32,132 nt of DNA. It comes from an uncultured Flavobacteriales bacterium. GTDB taxonomy: Bacteria > Bacteroidota > Bacteroidia > Flavobacteriales_E > Vicingaceae. Both the position numbers and the translations under genes were made by a program. The notes below the pieces were generated by a model that saw only the letters and a list, made by a program, of their open reading frames with translations, was not told the origin of the DNA and made no database searches. Location of the stretch: assembly GCA_913056345.1 (NCBI GenBank), contig CAJXMH010000033.1, positions 1 through 32,132 on the forward strand. Reading direction: 5' to 3'. Below are positions 16,497 to 24,998 of the stretch, in pieces. The first letter of the stretch is position 1; each line of letters opens with the position of its first letter.

Positions 16497-17537
16497 TTAC
16501 GCTTCCCGCTGAGCGGTATAACGCTCCCACTTTTCGATTACCGCTTGCATATCATCAGGTAATTCAGAGTCGAAAGACATCCATTCTTTACTTACAGGAT
16601 GGGTAAAAGAAAGTGTTTTTGCATGAAGGGCTTGTCTCGGACAAATTTCAAAGCAATTCTCAACAAAACGCTTGTACTTTGTAAAGGTGGTTCCTTTTAA
16701 AACCCGATTGCCGCCATACTCCGGATCATTAAAGAGTGGGTGGCCAATCCACTTGGAGTGCACCCTAATTTGATGCGTTCTACCTGTGTCTAATTTGTAT
16801 TCCATTAAGGTAACATATCCAAACTTTCTCAGCACTTTGTAATTGGTGATAGCAGGCTTGCCAATATCACCATCGGGAAATACATCCATCACCTTTCGGT
16901 TTTTGACAGAACGCCAAATATTTCCTTCAATTTTCCCCGTTTCGTCTTCGGGCTCACCCCAAATCAAAGCCTGGTAACGTCGATCTGAAGTACGGTCATG
17001 AAACTGATTTGCTAAATGACTCAAGGCAAGTTCAGTTTTCGCAATCACCATTAAACCAGTTGTATTTTTATCTAATCGATGCACCAAGCCTGGTCGGCCT
17101 TCATTGCCTTCCATTTCGGGTAGGTTCTGAAAATGGTAAACTAAGCCATTTACCAGGGTTCCTGAAAAATTGCCATAACCCGGATGCACCACCATATTGG
17201 CAGGCTTATTCAAAACCAGTAAACTATCATCTTCATAAACAATGTCAAGCGAAATGTCTTCTGCCTTCAGCTCAGTTTCTCTTGGAGGGTAAGGCATCAC
17301 GATTGAAACCTCATCCATTGGCTTGACTTTGTAATTGGGTTTTACCTCTTCTCCGTTCACCAAAACATTGCCAGAATGCGCTGCTTGCTGAATCTTATTG
17401 CGTGAAGAATTGGGTAAGCGATCACTCAGAAACTTGTCAATACGGAGCGCTGCCTGACCCTTATCTGCGATGATCTTATGGTGCTCAAAAAGCTCCTCTT
17501 CTTCCTCGTGCTGTTCCTGTTCTATGTCATCTCTCAT
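16497..17537 (-). CDS. rluD: RluD-type 23S rRNA pseudouridine synthase
   Basis: A 346-residue RluA/RluD family enzyme that isomerises uridine to pseudouridine in RNA. An S4 RNA-binding domain spans about residues 30-85. The catalytic domain follows, with the catalytic aspartate Asp156 in HRLDKNTTG and the RTHQIRVH motif near residue 260. RluD would modify the helix 69 loop of 23S rRNA; the exact target is inferred from family and from the S4 domain. An acidic N-terminal extension (residues 1-20, mostly Glu/Asp) precedes S4. Its start overlaps the stop of the T9SS gene as ATGA, so it is the third gene of the PASTA-T9SS-rluD unit. Confidence 0.9.
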   Translation of the reverse strand: MRDDIEQEQHEEEEELFEHHKIIADKGQAALRIDKFLSDRLPNSSRNKIQQAAHSGNVLVNGEEVKPNYKVKPMDEVSIVMPYPPRETELKAEDISLDIVYEDDSLLVLNKPANMVVHPGYGNFSGTLVNGLVYHFQNLPEMEGNEGRPGLVHRLDKNTTGLMVIAKTELALSHLANQFHDRTSDRRYQALIWGEPEDETGKIEGNIWRSVKNRKVMDVFPDGDIGKPAITNYKVLRKFGYVTLMEYKLDTGRTHQIRVHSKWIGHPLFNDPEYGGNRVLKGTTFTKYKRFVENCFEICPRQALHAKTLSFTHPVSKEWMSFDSELPDDMQAVIEKWERYTAQREA

Positions 17538-19771
17538 TCTCTAAGCACTACTTTTTTGGTCTGTTGAATTCCGTTTTCTAATTCGATTCTGAGGAAATAA
17601 AGCCCACTAGGAAAACCTCCTAGTTCGAGCTGCAACTGATTTCCGCTTAGGACCAATTGCCCTCTTGCATCATAAAGTTGATAGTGTTGCAGCCTTGCTG
17701 ATCCTTCAATGGAAATGTTGAGCTGGTTACGAACAGGATTCGGAAATACGGTAATGGCAGTTTTTCTTTTAGGTTGTTTCACTAGTCCAACCCCCCATTC
17801 CTTTTTCCTGAATACAGGCCGAATCATCGAACTACCGTCAAAAATTCCTGATGATGGATTGCTCCAACTTTGTCCGTCTAAACTCCAAAATGTTTTATCG
17901 CGGTTGTTATTATTCAAATCATACCCCACATTCAGGGAAAGTGGACCGATCGATTTAAAGCCAATGTAAAAATTTTGGGGTACAGGGATCAAGGTGTCTA
18001 GCCAAAAAGTGAGGAATCCATTTGGTTCTGTATAAATCGGATTGTACAGTTCTGTTTTTTGATAAATTACCTGTGTGGGGTTCAGTCCACTCCAAATTGT
18101 AATCTCAAACGATTGAGAAGTGATGGGATTGTTGTCAAAAATAAAACGTTGTGGTAAGAAATATATCTGCATTCCGCCTACTGTATCAGCAATAGGCATG
18201 TTAAACTCCACGGCCAAGTATGAGAAAAGACCACCTCCTGAGGCACGCGGATTGACGCCGTAACCAGCCTCCGCCGTTCCATCGTCATATGCGTAATAGT
18301 TATCTAAAATAGCCTTGGAAGTTAAGGTGTCGTTTGCTCGAATGAGATCTGGAGCATCGCTTGGACCAGGCCTAAAATCGATATCAGCAATTACTTCAAG
18401 CACTCCTGAACTGTCTATGTAAGAGGGCGGAAAATCAAAGTTCAAGGGATAGTCAAAAGCAATCGAAAAGCCAGGAGGGATGATCGAGAAACGGTCATTG
18501 GTAGGAAAACGGTAAAACTCTGTATTGTTGACGGTATCTGGAATTACTACTTTGTTAAATACGTTCAATCCCCCATCATGCAAACTTCTAATTTGTAAAC
18601 CCTTCAAACTATCTACCATAAAGTTGCCAGAATTTGGCTTAAAATGCCACCATGGCATAGCAAAATAGTCCTTCAGTAAAGGTGGGGGTGAATTGACAAA
18701 AGCAATGTCCTTCGCACTTTGATCGTTGCGTGTTCTTTGGTCATTCAAATAAATATAATCAATGTGCCATTGGTCAAAAGCTCCTGCTGAAGAGGCATAA
18801 GCTCTGAAGCGAAATTGGAATGCATTGGTAAGAAAAGCAGGGTCCACTTTTACAAAAACTTGGCTAAAAGTATCGGCAAGGAAACCACCTACGCCCCAAA
18901 CTTTAGCCCACCTTTGGTTAGTACTGTTGTAAAATTCTAAGACTAATGAATCGTTGCGCTCGGGTGGATCTAAGCTTAAACCCTTTGGCTGGTAGAAGAA
19001 ACTAAAGTAAGTTGTATCCGTTGTGCTCGAAAGATCAATTGGTACAGAAGTAAGGTAGTCGGCTTTTACAGTAATGGCCAGTTCAATGTTGTAAGGTAGG
19101 CCAAATTCATTTAAGCCATCAAATGTTGCAACACCCCTAGTGGGTGGGTCTATGGCAAAGGTCTCATTAATGAGTACATCCCGATCAGTATACCAATTAT
19201 CTGCCGCAGCATCCACAAAGTAATACTGTGCTGAATCTTGAAAAAGGGTTGGCACAACAGCTATGGTGTCTAAAGGCTTGTTTATGGTGTCGTATACATT
19301 ATAAGGTAGGTAAACGTTTCTCAGGATAGTGGTGGTGGGAAAACTCTGCAAATTATGAACTTCCAAGATTCCATTGAACTGCTCGGTTCTTGAAATTATG
19401 GAGCTATCTGCACCTATTTGATAGTAAAATGTAGTATCCGTAACAAAACCTGTGGTGTCGGTTACCAATTGACCATTCAAGTAAAGGCGGTAAACTGTGG
19501 TATCTGTTAAGCGAGGATCGTTTAAGTTGTTAACCCGGTCTGAAAGATGATTGGAGGTAAAGTCATCAATAAACGGAAGGTCTAGCGTATCATAACGGTA
19601 AATAAAACTGTCTTCCCGCACAGTTAACTTATCCCACTTGAGTTGTTTTACTTTTTTATCTTTTTGAGGAATTAAAGCAGGATTATAGCTAGGTACCACC
19701 ATTTTATCCTGTGCAAAGAGGTTCAAACTAAAAAGTTTGAAGAGCAAGATCACGCTAATCCACTGTTTCAT
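17534..19771 (-). CDS. T9SS-secreted protein with type A sorting domain
   Basis: A 745-residue exported protein. The N-terminal signal peptide is MKQWISVILLFKLFSLNLFAQ. A long beta-rich body of about 640 residues has no domain I recognise. A C-terminal Por-secretion sorting domain of about 75 residues follows (VFPNPVRNQLNISIEG, then YDARGQLVLSGNQ and the final SGLYFLRIELENG). T9SS cargo is exported across the outer membrane and often anchored to the surface. The stop of the PASTA gene (TAA) directly abuts its ATG (TAAATG), and its stop overlaps the rluD start, so it belongs to one translational unit. A possible partner for the PASTA protein or for cell-wall sensing, by context only. Confidence 0.85.
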   Translation of the reverse strand: MKQWISVILLFKLFSLNLFAQDKMVVPSYNPALIPQKDKKVKQLKWDKLTVREDSFIYRYDTLDLPFIDDFTSNHLSDRVNNLNDPRLTDTTVYRLYLNGQLVTDTTGFVTDTTFYYQIGADSSIISRTEQFNGILEVHNLQSFPTTTILRNVYLPYNVYDTINKPLDTIAVVPTLFQDSAQYYFVDAAADNWYTDRDVLINETFAIDPPTRGVATFDGLNEFGLPYNIELAITVKADYLTSVPIDLSSTTDTTYFSFFYQPKGLSLDPPERNDSLVLEFYNSTNQRWAKVWGVGGFLADTFSQVFVKVDPAFLTNAFQFRFRAYASSAGAFDQWHIDYIYLNDQRTRNDQSAKDIAFVNSPPPLLKDYFAMPWWHFKPNSGNFMVDSLKGLQIRSLHDGGLNVFNKVVIPDTVNNTEFYRFPTNDRFSIIPPGFSIAFDYPLNFDFPPSYIDSSGVLEVIADIDFRPGPSDAPDLIRANDTLTSKAILDNYYAYDDGTAEAGYGVNPRASGGGLFSYLAVEFNMPIADTVGGMQIYFLPQRFIFDNNPITSQSFEITIWSGLNPTQVIYQKTELYNPIYTEPNGFLTFWLDTLIPVPQNFYIGFKSIGPLSLNVGYDLNNNNRDKTFWSLDGQSWSNPSSGIFDGSSMIRPVFRKKEWGVGLVKQPKRKTAITVFPNPVRNQLNISIEGSARLQHYQLYDARGQLVLSGNQLQLELGGFPSGLYFLRIELENGIQQTKKVVLRE

Positions 19772-20587
19772 TTAGATAGAATCTTGAAGAGTAACGGTAT
19801 GAACAATGCGATTCGTATCTGCGGTTAGGAAAAGATCTACCGAACTACCCATGGGTAAGATGGGCTCTTCTGAATAAAAAGGTTGGTATTTGTAAACTTT
19901 TGCTACAGCTGTATCCTCAGCAGAACTAACGGTTTCATCATAAATCAAACTACCCACATTTAGGTATTGCGTTTTTAATAACTCTTCAGCCATTTCTACC
20001 TCAAAACCTATTAAATAAGGAACGGGAGTCAATTCATTACTGAGCCCCTGCCCTACCTTAAGGTTAATTTGAGCGCCTTTTTCAATTCTGTAACCTTCTT
20101 CTAAAGGTTGTTCATTTAACAAAACCTCCAAAACACAATTGGTGCATGGATCAGGTTCGTAAGTCAAAGTGCCTACTTCTAAGCCATAGGTTTCGATCAA
20201 AGAGGTAGCTTGACGCAGTGATAGATCTACCAAGTTTGGTAGTTCAATTTTAGGCGGTTCAAAAGCACTGAGCGTAAGGTAAATTTTTCGACCCTGCTTT
20301 ACCTCATAATCCGCTCTTGGATCTTGCTCCAATACAATTCCACCTTGCACTCCTTTTTCAAAAATAGAGTCACTGATCTCCATCGTAAAGCTTCCACTAT
20401 CAAGCTTCTTTTCGACTTCGTTTATGTTTAAGCCTTCTAAGGCAGGAACCTGAATGGTTTCATTATGCAAGGTGTAGTCATCTAAATAAAGCATAGTACC
20501 GTACAAGGCGCCTGCAAAAAGCATCAGCGCAACAACAATGTTGATGATCAAAATACGACTAAACAAAAAGCGAAAAAAGTTACCCAT
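19772..20587 (-). CDS. membrane-anchored PASTA-domain protein
   Basis: A 271-residue protein with a short cytoplasmic N-terminus and one transmembrane helix (about residues 11-33), then three PASTA-type domains outside the cell membrane (about 42-110, 113-183 and 186-258; each opens with a VPALEGL/LPNLVDL/VPYLIGF type core). PASTA domains bind peptidoglycan stem peptides or beta-lactams in PBPs and Ser/Thr kinases. Here no kinase or transpeptidase is attached. It is the first gene of the minus-strand unit and is divergent from ddl, which makes the D-Ala-D-Ala that such domains can meet. I recall this neighbourhood as recurring in Bacteroidota. Confidence 0.9.
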   Translation of the reverse strand: MGNFFRFLFSRILIINIVVALMLFAGALYGTMLYLDDYTLHNETIQVPALEGLNINEVEKKLDSGSFTMEISDSIFEKGVQGGIVLEQDPRADYEVKQGRKIYLTLSAFEPPKIELPNLVDLSLRQATSLIETYGLEVGTLTYEPDPCTNCVLEVLLNEQPLEEGYRIEKGAQINLKVGQGLSNELTPVPYLIGFEVEMAEELLKTQYLNVGSLIYDETVSSAEDTAVAKVYKYQPFYSEEPILPMGSSVDLFLTADTNRIVHTVTLQDSI

Positions 20588-20609
20588 GCACTCTAACTAC
20601 TACAGCCTG

Positions 20610-20617
20610 CAAAGATA
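20610..20617 (-). promoter_or_regulatory. -7 box for the PASTA-T9SS-rluD unit
   Basis: TATCTTTG on the minus strand is a perfect TAnnTTTG match, with its end 22 nt upstream of the ATG at 20587. This predicts a short 5' leader. No clear -33 TTTG. It shares the 120-bp divergent gap with ddl. Confidence 0.5.
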
Positions 20618-20707
20618 GGAATATTAGACCTGCCTTGTTAATTATTAATTGAAGTGAAGTATTGATGATGCTTACAGATTGACTTACTTTGACTTTAAAA
20701 TAAATTG

Positions 20708-21679
20708 ATGAAAAAAGTAGTGGCCATAGCTGCCGGTGGAGATTCTGCTGAAATTGAAATTTCCTTTTTAAGTGCACAAACCGTTTACGATCATCTAGAC
20801 CGTAGCCGTTTTGAAGTTATCATGGTACGCATGATCAAAGGACAGTGGGAAGCTATACTTGCTAAGGAAAGCTTTCCAATTGACAAAAACGACTTTAGTT
20901 TTAGCTATGAAGGTAAAAACGTGAAGTTTGACTATGTGTTCATTGCCATTCATGGTACTCCGGGAGAGGATGGTAAACTACAAGCCTACTTTGATCTTTT
21001 GCAAATTCCTTATTCATCACCTGACCACATTGGCTCAACCTTGACCTTTAATAAGTGGTATTGCAACACCTTACTCAGCCAACTAAACTATGCAGTTGCC
21101 ACCTCTCATTATTTGAGAAAGGGAGAAAAAGTAGATGAAGAGGCAGTATTGAAAAAAGTTGGCCTGCCCTGTTTTGTAAAACCCTGCTCCGGTGGAAGTA
21201 GCTATGGTGTAACTAAGGTAAAAAATTCTGAAGCCTTGTTTCCTGCCATCAGTCAGGCATTTGAATTTGACCATGAAATTATGGTAGAATCACATTTGGA
21301 AGGTAAGGAAATGACCTGTGGGGTTTATCGCAAAGAGGGCAAGGTTGTTCCATTGCCCATAACTCAAATTATTCCTGACGGCGAATTCTTTGACTATGCA
21401 GCAAAATATCAAGGTGCCTCGAGGGAGATTACGCCTGCTCGCATTGATGAAAAATCGTACCAAAAAGTACAAACCATAGCTTCAGAAATTTATGAAAAGC
21501 TAAACCTTAGGGGGATTATACGGGTTGACTTTATGTTGGTAGGCAATCAAGCTTACGTGATTGAGCTTAATGCTGTTCCCGGCTTGTCAAAAGAAAGCCT
21601 AATACCACAGCAAGTTGCAGCGGCAAAAATTAATTTAAAAGACTTTTTTAATCAAATCATAGACTCAACCAGGCATTAG
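20708..21679 (+). CDS. ddl: D-alanine--D-alanine ligase
   Basis: A 323-residue ATP-grasp enzyme that joins two D-alanines for the peptidoglycan stem. The ATG at 20708 is chosen over the TTG three bases earlier. The N-terminal GGDSAEIEISFLSA resembles the Ddl GGxSxEhevSlxSA motif with the D-Ala-binding glutamate. The ATP-grasp loop is FVKPCSGGSSYGVTKV. The metal and phosphate region RVDFMLVG...VIELNAVPGLSKESL has Ala where most Ddl enzymes have Thr (VNT.PG). The sequence is otherwise normal and the enzyme is presumably active. It is divergent from the PASTA unit. The O-methyltransferase gene begins 3 bp after its stop. Confidence 0.94.
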   Translation: MKKVVAIAAGGDSAEIEISFLSAQTVYDHLDRSRFEVIMVRMIKGQWEAILAKESFPIDKNDFSFSYEGKNVKFDYVFIAIHGTPGEDGKLQAYFDLLQIPYSSPDHIGSTLTFNKWYCNTLLSQLNYAVATSHYLRKGEKVDEEAVLKKVGLPCFVKPCSGGSSYGVTKVKNSEALFPAISQAFEFDHEIMVESHLEGKEMTCGVYRKEGKVVPLPITQIIPDGEFFDYAAKYQGASREITPARIDEKSYQKVQTIASEIYEKLNLRGIIRVDFMLVGNQAYVIELNAVPGLSKESLIPQQVAAAKINLKDFFNQIIDSTRH

Positions 21680-21681
21680 AA

Positions 21682-22323
21682 ATGGATTTTTTAGCAGAAG
21701 ATATCAATCGGTATACAGAAGAACATACCCAAGCAGAGAACAAAACTTTAGCCGAACTGAATCGAGAAACTTGGCTTAAGGTACTTCAACCAAGAATGCT
21801 AAGCGGTCATTTACAAGGCAGAGTGTTGAGCATGCTTAGCAAGATGATTCAGCCTAAGCGAATTTTAGAAATTGGCACCTACACTGGCTATGCTGCTTTA
21901 TGTTTGGCGGAAGGATTGACTGAAGATGGGCAGTTGCACACCATTGATAAAAATGAAGAGTTGGAGGATCGCATTGAACGCTTTGTAAAAAAAGCTGGCT
22001 TTGAGGACAAGATCCACCTCCACTTTGGGAATGCCGTGAAAATCTTACCCACTCTTCAGGAAGATTGGGACCTTGTATTTATTGATGCCGATAAAACGAA
22101 TTACAGCACTTATTACGATCTACTGATCGATAAAATGAAGTCAGGCTCCTATTTGATTGCCGACAATGTGCTGTGGAGTGGAAAGGTGACTGAGGACTAT
22201 GAAGAATTAGATGAAGAAACTAAGGCGATCGTGGACTTTAACACAAAAATTCAATCTGATGAGCGAGTGGAGAATGTTTTGTTTCCCATTCGCGATGGAT
22301 TAATGGTGATTCGAAAAAAGTAA
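21682..22323 (+). CDS. class I SAM-dependent O-methyltransferase (family 3)
   Basis: A 213-residue catechol-O-methyltransferase-like protein. The SAM-binding motif ILEIGTYTGYAALCLA (about residues 60-75) is followed by the acidic ribose-binding HTIDKNEE. The divalent metal ligands are expected in FIDADKTNYSTYY and ADNVLWSGKV, both conserved in this family, which methylates catechol-type hydroxyls. The natural substrate is not known. It starts 3 bp after ddl, so the two are co-transcribed; a direct link to cell-wall synthesis is not shown. Confidence 0.9.
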   Translation: MDFLAEDINRYTEEHTQAENKTLAELNRETWLKVLQPRMLSGHLQGRVLSMLSKMIQPKRILEIGTYTGYAALCLAEGLTEDGQLHTIDKNEELEDRIERFVKKAGFEDKIHLHFGNAVKILPTLQEDWDLVFIDADKTNYSTYYDLLIDKMKSGSYLIADNVLWSGKVTEDYEELDEETKAIVDFNTKIQSDERVENVLFPIRDGLMVIRKK

Positions 22324-22332
22324 TATATTTAT

Positions 22333-22340
22333 TACCTTTG
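22333..22340 (+). promoter_or_regulatory. -7 box for the hicA/hicB locus
   Basis: TACCTTTG is a perfect TAnnTTTG match ending 4 nt before the GTG of the hicA remnant at 22345. The promoter appears intact and would still drive hicB. Confidence 0.5.
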
Positions 22341-22344
22341 AACT

Positions 22345-22542
22345 GTGAAGTACAATGCCCTTTTTAAATTACTCAAGAAAAATGGCTGGTATGAAGTCCG
22401 TCAGAAAGGGAGTCATGTGATTTTTGAACACCCTGATAGAGAAGGTTGAATTACTGTTCCTTATCACGCAAGTAAAGAGGTAGAAAAAGGCTTATTGAAA
22501 AGTATTCTATAACAAACAGGCATCAAAACAGATAAAAGATGA
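22345..22542 (+). pseudogene. hicA: hicA mRNA-interferase toxin, disrupted by two stop codons
   Basis: Reading from the GTG at 22345 gives VKYNALFKLLKKNGWYEVRQ, KGSHVIFEHPDREG, a TGA stop (22447-22449), ITVPYHASKEVEKGLLKSIL, a TAA stop (22510-22512) and QTGIKTDKR before a final TGA overlapping hicB as ATGA. This is a standard HicA double-stranded-RNA-binding-like fold of about 60 residues that degrades mRNA, with its catalytic His (His24 in KGSH). Both stops replace one codon each with the frame otherwise open, so they are point mutations, not a frameshift. The 34-residue product would keep the catalytic His but lose the C-terminal strands and helix. This is either a decayed toxin or two assembly errors. 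Confidence 0.85.
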
Positions 22543-22922
22543 AAAAATTAGTGATTCGAGTTCTGAAAGAAGATCAAGGTTATAGTGCACAGGCTCAAAT
22601 TAAAGAAGATATGGTTTTTACTGATGGAGAAGATATTGCTGAATTACAAACCAACCTATTAGAGGCCATTAATTTAAATTCAGAAGAAAGCGGAAAAACC
22701 TATTCCATCAATGATTTAAAATTTGAATACGATTTAGAAAGCTTTTTTAATTTCTACAAGGTAATTAATGCAAAAGCACTTTCTGAACGCATTGGCATGA
22801 ACCAAAGTCTTCTTGCGCAGTATATCAAAGGCATTAAAAACCCTTCGTCTAAACAACTGAAACGCATCATTAAAGGGGTTCAAGATATTGGCAAAGAATT
22901 AACAGAAGTGGAGTTAAGCTAA
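22539..22922 (+). CDS. hicB: HicB-family antitoxin with HTH domain
   Basis: A 127-residue antitoxin. The N-terminal degraded RNase H-like HicB fold (about residues 1-65: VIRVLKEDQGYSAQAQIKEDM and the conserved ELQTNLLEAI) neutralises HicA. The C-terminal XRE-like helix-turn-helix (about 75-120: ALSERIGMNQSLLAQYIKGIKNP) would bind the locus promoter for autoregulation. The ATG overlaps the original hicA stop as ATGA, the usual coupling of this pair. It is intact while the toxin gene is not, so it may act only as a transcription regulator now. Confidence 0.87.
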   Translation: MKKLVIRVLKEDQGYSAQAQIKEDMVFTDGEDIAELQTNLLEAINLNSEESGKTYSINDLKFEYDLESFFNFYKVINAKALSERIGMNQSLLAQYIKGIKNPSSKQLKRIIKGVQDIGKELTEVELS

Positions 22923-22996
22923 ATCAAAATAGTATTCTTCAACTAAATTAATTTATCTTTCAACCACCTTTTCCTTTCCCAAGCAGAGACTTTTAA

Positions 22997-24016
22997 ATGC
23001 AAAACCAACACTTCAAACGTAAAAAAGCAGAAAAGCCTTCAGCTGAAAAGCTGATCGAAGGGATTTTATCCGGTGATTTTATTTCACTAAGTCGGGCCAT
23101 TACCCTTTGTGAAAGTAAAAGAACTGAAGACCGAGAAGCTGCCAACCGCATTGTACAAGCCTGTTTACCTCATAGTGGCAAGAGCATTCGCATTGGCATT
23201 ACTGGCGTACCGGGAGTGGGCAAAAGCACTTTTATTGAAAGTTTTGGTTTACACCTGATTGAAAAAGAACAAAAAAAACTTGCCGTACTAGCCGTTGACC
23301 CCAGCAGCGAGCGTAGCAAAGGCAGTATTTTGGGCGATAAAACGCGGATGGAAAAATTAAGCGTGCATCCGAAAGCTTTTATTCGCCCTAGTCCAACCTC
23401 GGGAAGTTTAGGCGGAGTGGCCCATCAAAGTAGAGAGAGTATTCTATTATGCGAAGCAGCAGGTTTTGAAGTAATTATTGTGGAAACAGTAGGCGTGGGT
23501 CAGTCGGAAACAGAAGTACGTCAAATGACCGATTTCTTTTTGCTGTTGATGCTAGCCGGAGCCGGCGATGAATTGCAAGGCATTAAGCGTGGCATCATGG
23601 AAATGGCAGATGGCTTGTTGATTAACAAAGCAGAAGGTGAAAATAAAGGGGCCGCCAAACGAGCCCAAAGAGAGTACCGTAATGCCCTTCACCTCTTTCC
23701 GCCCAGCCAAAGTGAATGGACAGCCAAGGTAGAACTTTGCTCGGCCTTGCATCACCAAAATATGGATGGGGCTTGGCAGATGGTGCAAGATTTTGTAAGC
23801 CAAACCCAGGGTAATGGTTTTTTCGCAAAGCAACGACAACGGCAACTACGCTCTTGGTTTATCAAAACGATAGACGAATTACTTCACCGTTCGCTTTTTT
23901 CTTCAGAAAATTTGAAAGCAAAACTTCGAGAATTAGAAAATCAAGTGGAACAAAAACAGATCTCGCCCTATGAAGCCGCCAAGGTGATTTTTGAGGCGTT
24001 TAAGCGGGAGCTTTAA
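22997..24016 (+). CDS. meaB: MeaB, G-protein chaperone of methylmalonyl-CoA mutase
   Basis: A 339-residue MeaB/ArgK family GTPase. It loads and protects the adenosylcobalamin cofactor of methylmalonyl-CoA mutase, so the organism should have a B12-dependent propionyl/succinyl-CoA pathway. The mutase is not in the window. The Walker A motif is GVPGVGKST (residues 70-78). The switch region DPSSERSKGSILGDKTRM and the VETVGVGQSE segment follow. The G4 base-recognition motif reads NKAE instead of the usual NKxD, a conservative change. The dimerisation arm is C-terminal. The gene stands alone between hicB and the convergent ppx. Confidence 0.93.
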   Translation: MQNQHFKRKKAEKPSAEKLIEGILSGDFISLSRAITLCESKRTEDREAANRIVQACLPHSGKSIRIGITGVPGVGKSTFIESFGLHLIEKEQKKLAVLAVDPSSERSKGSILGDKTRMEKLSVHPKAFIRPSPTSGSLGGVAHQSRESILLCEAAGFEVIIVETVGVGQSETEVRQMTDFFLLLMLAGAGDELQGIKRGIMEMADGLLINKAEGENKGAAKRAQREYRNALHLFPPSQSEWTAKVELCSALHHQNMDGAWQMVQDFVSQTQGNGFFAKQRQRQLRSWFIKTIDELLHRSLFSSENLKAKLRELENQVEQKQISPYEAAKVIFEAFKREL

Positions 24017-24021
24017 AGCTG

Positions 24022-24074
24022 AAAGATAAAGGATTAAGGAATCGTATTGTAGTAAACTTTCATCCTTTAGCTTT
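24022..24074. terminator. inverted repeat between meaB and ppx, possible bidirectional terminator
   Basis: The arms AAAGATAAAGGAT (24022-24034) and ATCCTTTAGCTTT (24062-24074) pair at 12 of 13 positions with a 27-nt loop. They lie between the stops of two convergent genes; the second arm overlaps the last 2 bases of ppx. A T-rich stretch (CTTTTAT) follows on the plus strand. The long loop makes it a weaker candidate than a classical hairpin. Confidence 0.4.
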
Positions 24075-24993
24075 AGTCTTTTATCTGGGCGCTCAGCGCC
24101 TTCTCTTCCAAATGCTCATTATACAATTGATGCACGATTCCATCTACCAAACCCACTTTAGGTACAATGAAATGGCTCACTCCTGCTTGTCGAGCTGAAA
24201 AGGCAAAAAGATCCAAGGCCGGGATAATCACATCTGCGCGGTCTGGACGTAAACCCAGATCAGCAATCATTTCATCAAAAGTTAGCTTATTTAAATCCAT
24301 CCGCCATTTGCGAACCTTAACCACCGATAATGGCTGCATCGGCTTAAGCATCGAAAGCTTAAAAACAGTATTGATATTTCCTCCTGATCCGATTATGTAC
24401 TTTGGACTGTATTTCCCTTTTACGTTATTGATCCACTCACCCATCTCATCCCAACTAGCTTGTTCAACGAGTTCTTCTTTTAAGCGAATAGTACCAATAT
24501 TGAATGAGCGGGAGTCTACTTTTTTACCATTCTCAAAAAGGGTATACTCTGTGCTTCCTCCACCTACATCCATGTACAAGTAAGAAAAATTCACATCTAA
24601 CTTTTCCGCAATGTGGTTTTCGTAGATCAAAGCAGCTTCTTCTTCACCATCAATCAGTTCAATCTCAATCCCACTTTTGGCTTTTACTTTTTTAATTACC
24701 TCAGCGCCATTTTGAGCATCTCGCATAGCCGAGGTAGCACATACTCTAAAGTTTTTGACCTGATAAGCGGTTTTCAGATGTGTAAAGGCTTGCATGGCTT
24801 CAATTAAAGCGTTTACCCTTGCTTCGCTTATGGGCTTTCCATGAAAAGAATCTTCCCCTAATCTGATGGGTAATCTTACAAGTGAAGCTTTCTTAAAAAC
24901 AGGTCCTTTTTGAGTTTCGAACACATAGCTAAAAAATAAACGAACGGCATTGGAGCCAATATCAACGGCAGCAAATCGGAGAGAATCTTCCAT
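24073..24993 (-). CDS. ppx: exopolyphosphatase, Ppx/GppA family
   Basis: About 306 residues. The start is placed at the ATG at 24993 (MEDSLRFAAVDIGSNAVRL) over an upstream ATG at 25011. The sequence opens with the ASKHA nucleotide-fold phosphate-1 motif DIGSNAVRLFF; DVGGGSTEYTLF (phosphate-2) is near residue 140 and IIGSGGNINTVFKL follows near 205. Ppx hydrolyses inorganic polyphosphate from chain ends, and GppA-like members act on pppGpp; this short form (about 300 residues, lacking the long C-terminal helical half) cannot be assigned between the two. Placement directly after ppk1 supports polyphosphate turnover. Confidence 0.9.
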   Translation of the reverse strand: MEDSLRFAAVDIGSNAVRLFFSYVFETQKGPVFKKASLVRLPIRLGEDSFHGKPISEARVNALIEAMQAFTHLKTAYQVKNFRVCATSAMRDAQNGAEVIKKVKAKSGIEIELIDGEEEAALIYENHIAEKLDVNFSYLYMDVGGGSTEYTLFENGKKVDSRSFNIGTIRLKEELVEQASWDEMGEWINNVKGKYSPKYIIGSGGNINTVFKLSMLKPMQPLSVVKVRKWRMDLNKLTFDEMIADLGLRPDRADVIIPALDLFAFSARQAGVSHFIVPKVGLVDGIVHQLYNEHLEEKALSAQIKD

Positions 24994-24998
24994 AAAAT

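Noticed and set aside
22447-22449. TGA in hicA as a possible selenocysteine or recoded codon
   Set aside because: No selenocysteine element is visible, HicA has no redox role, and a second stop (TAA) follows; simple pseudogenisation or error is more likely.
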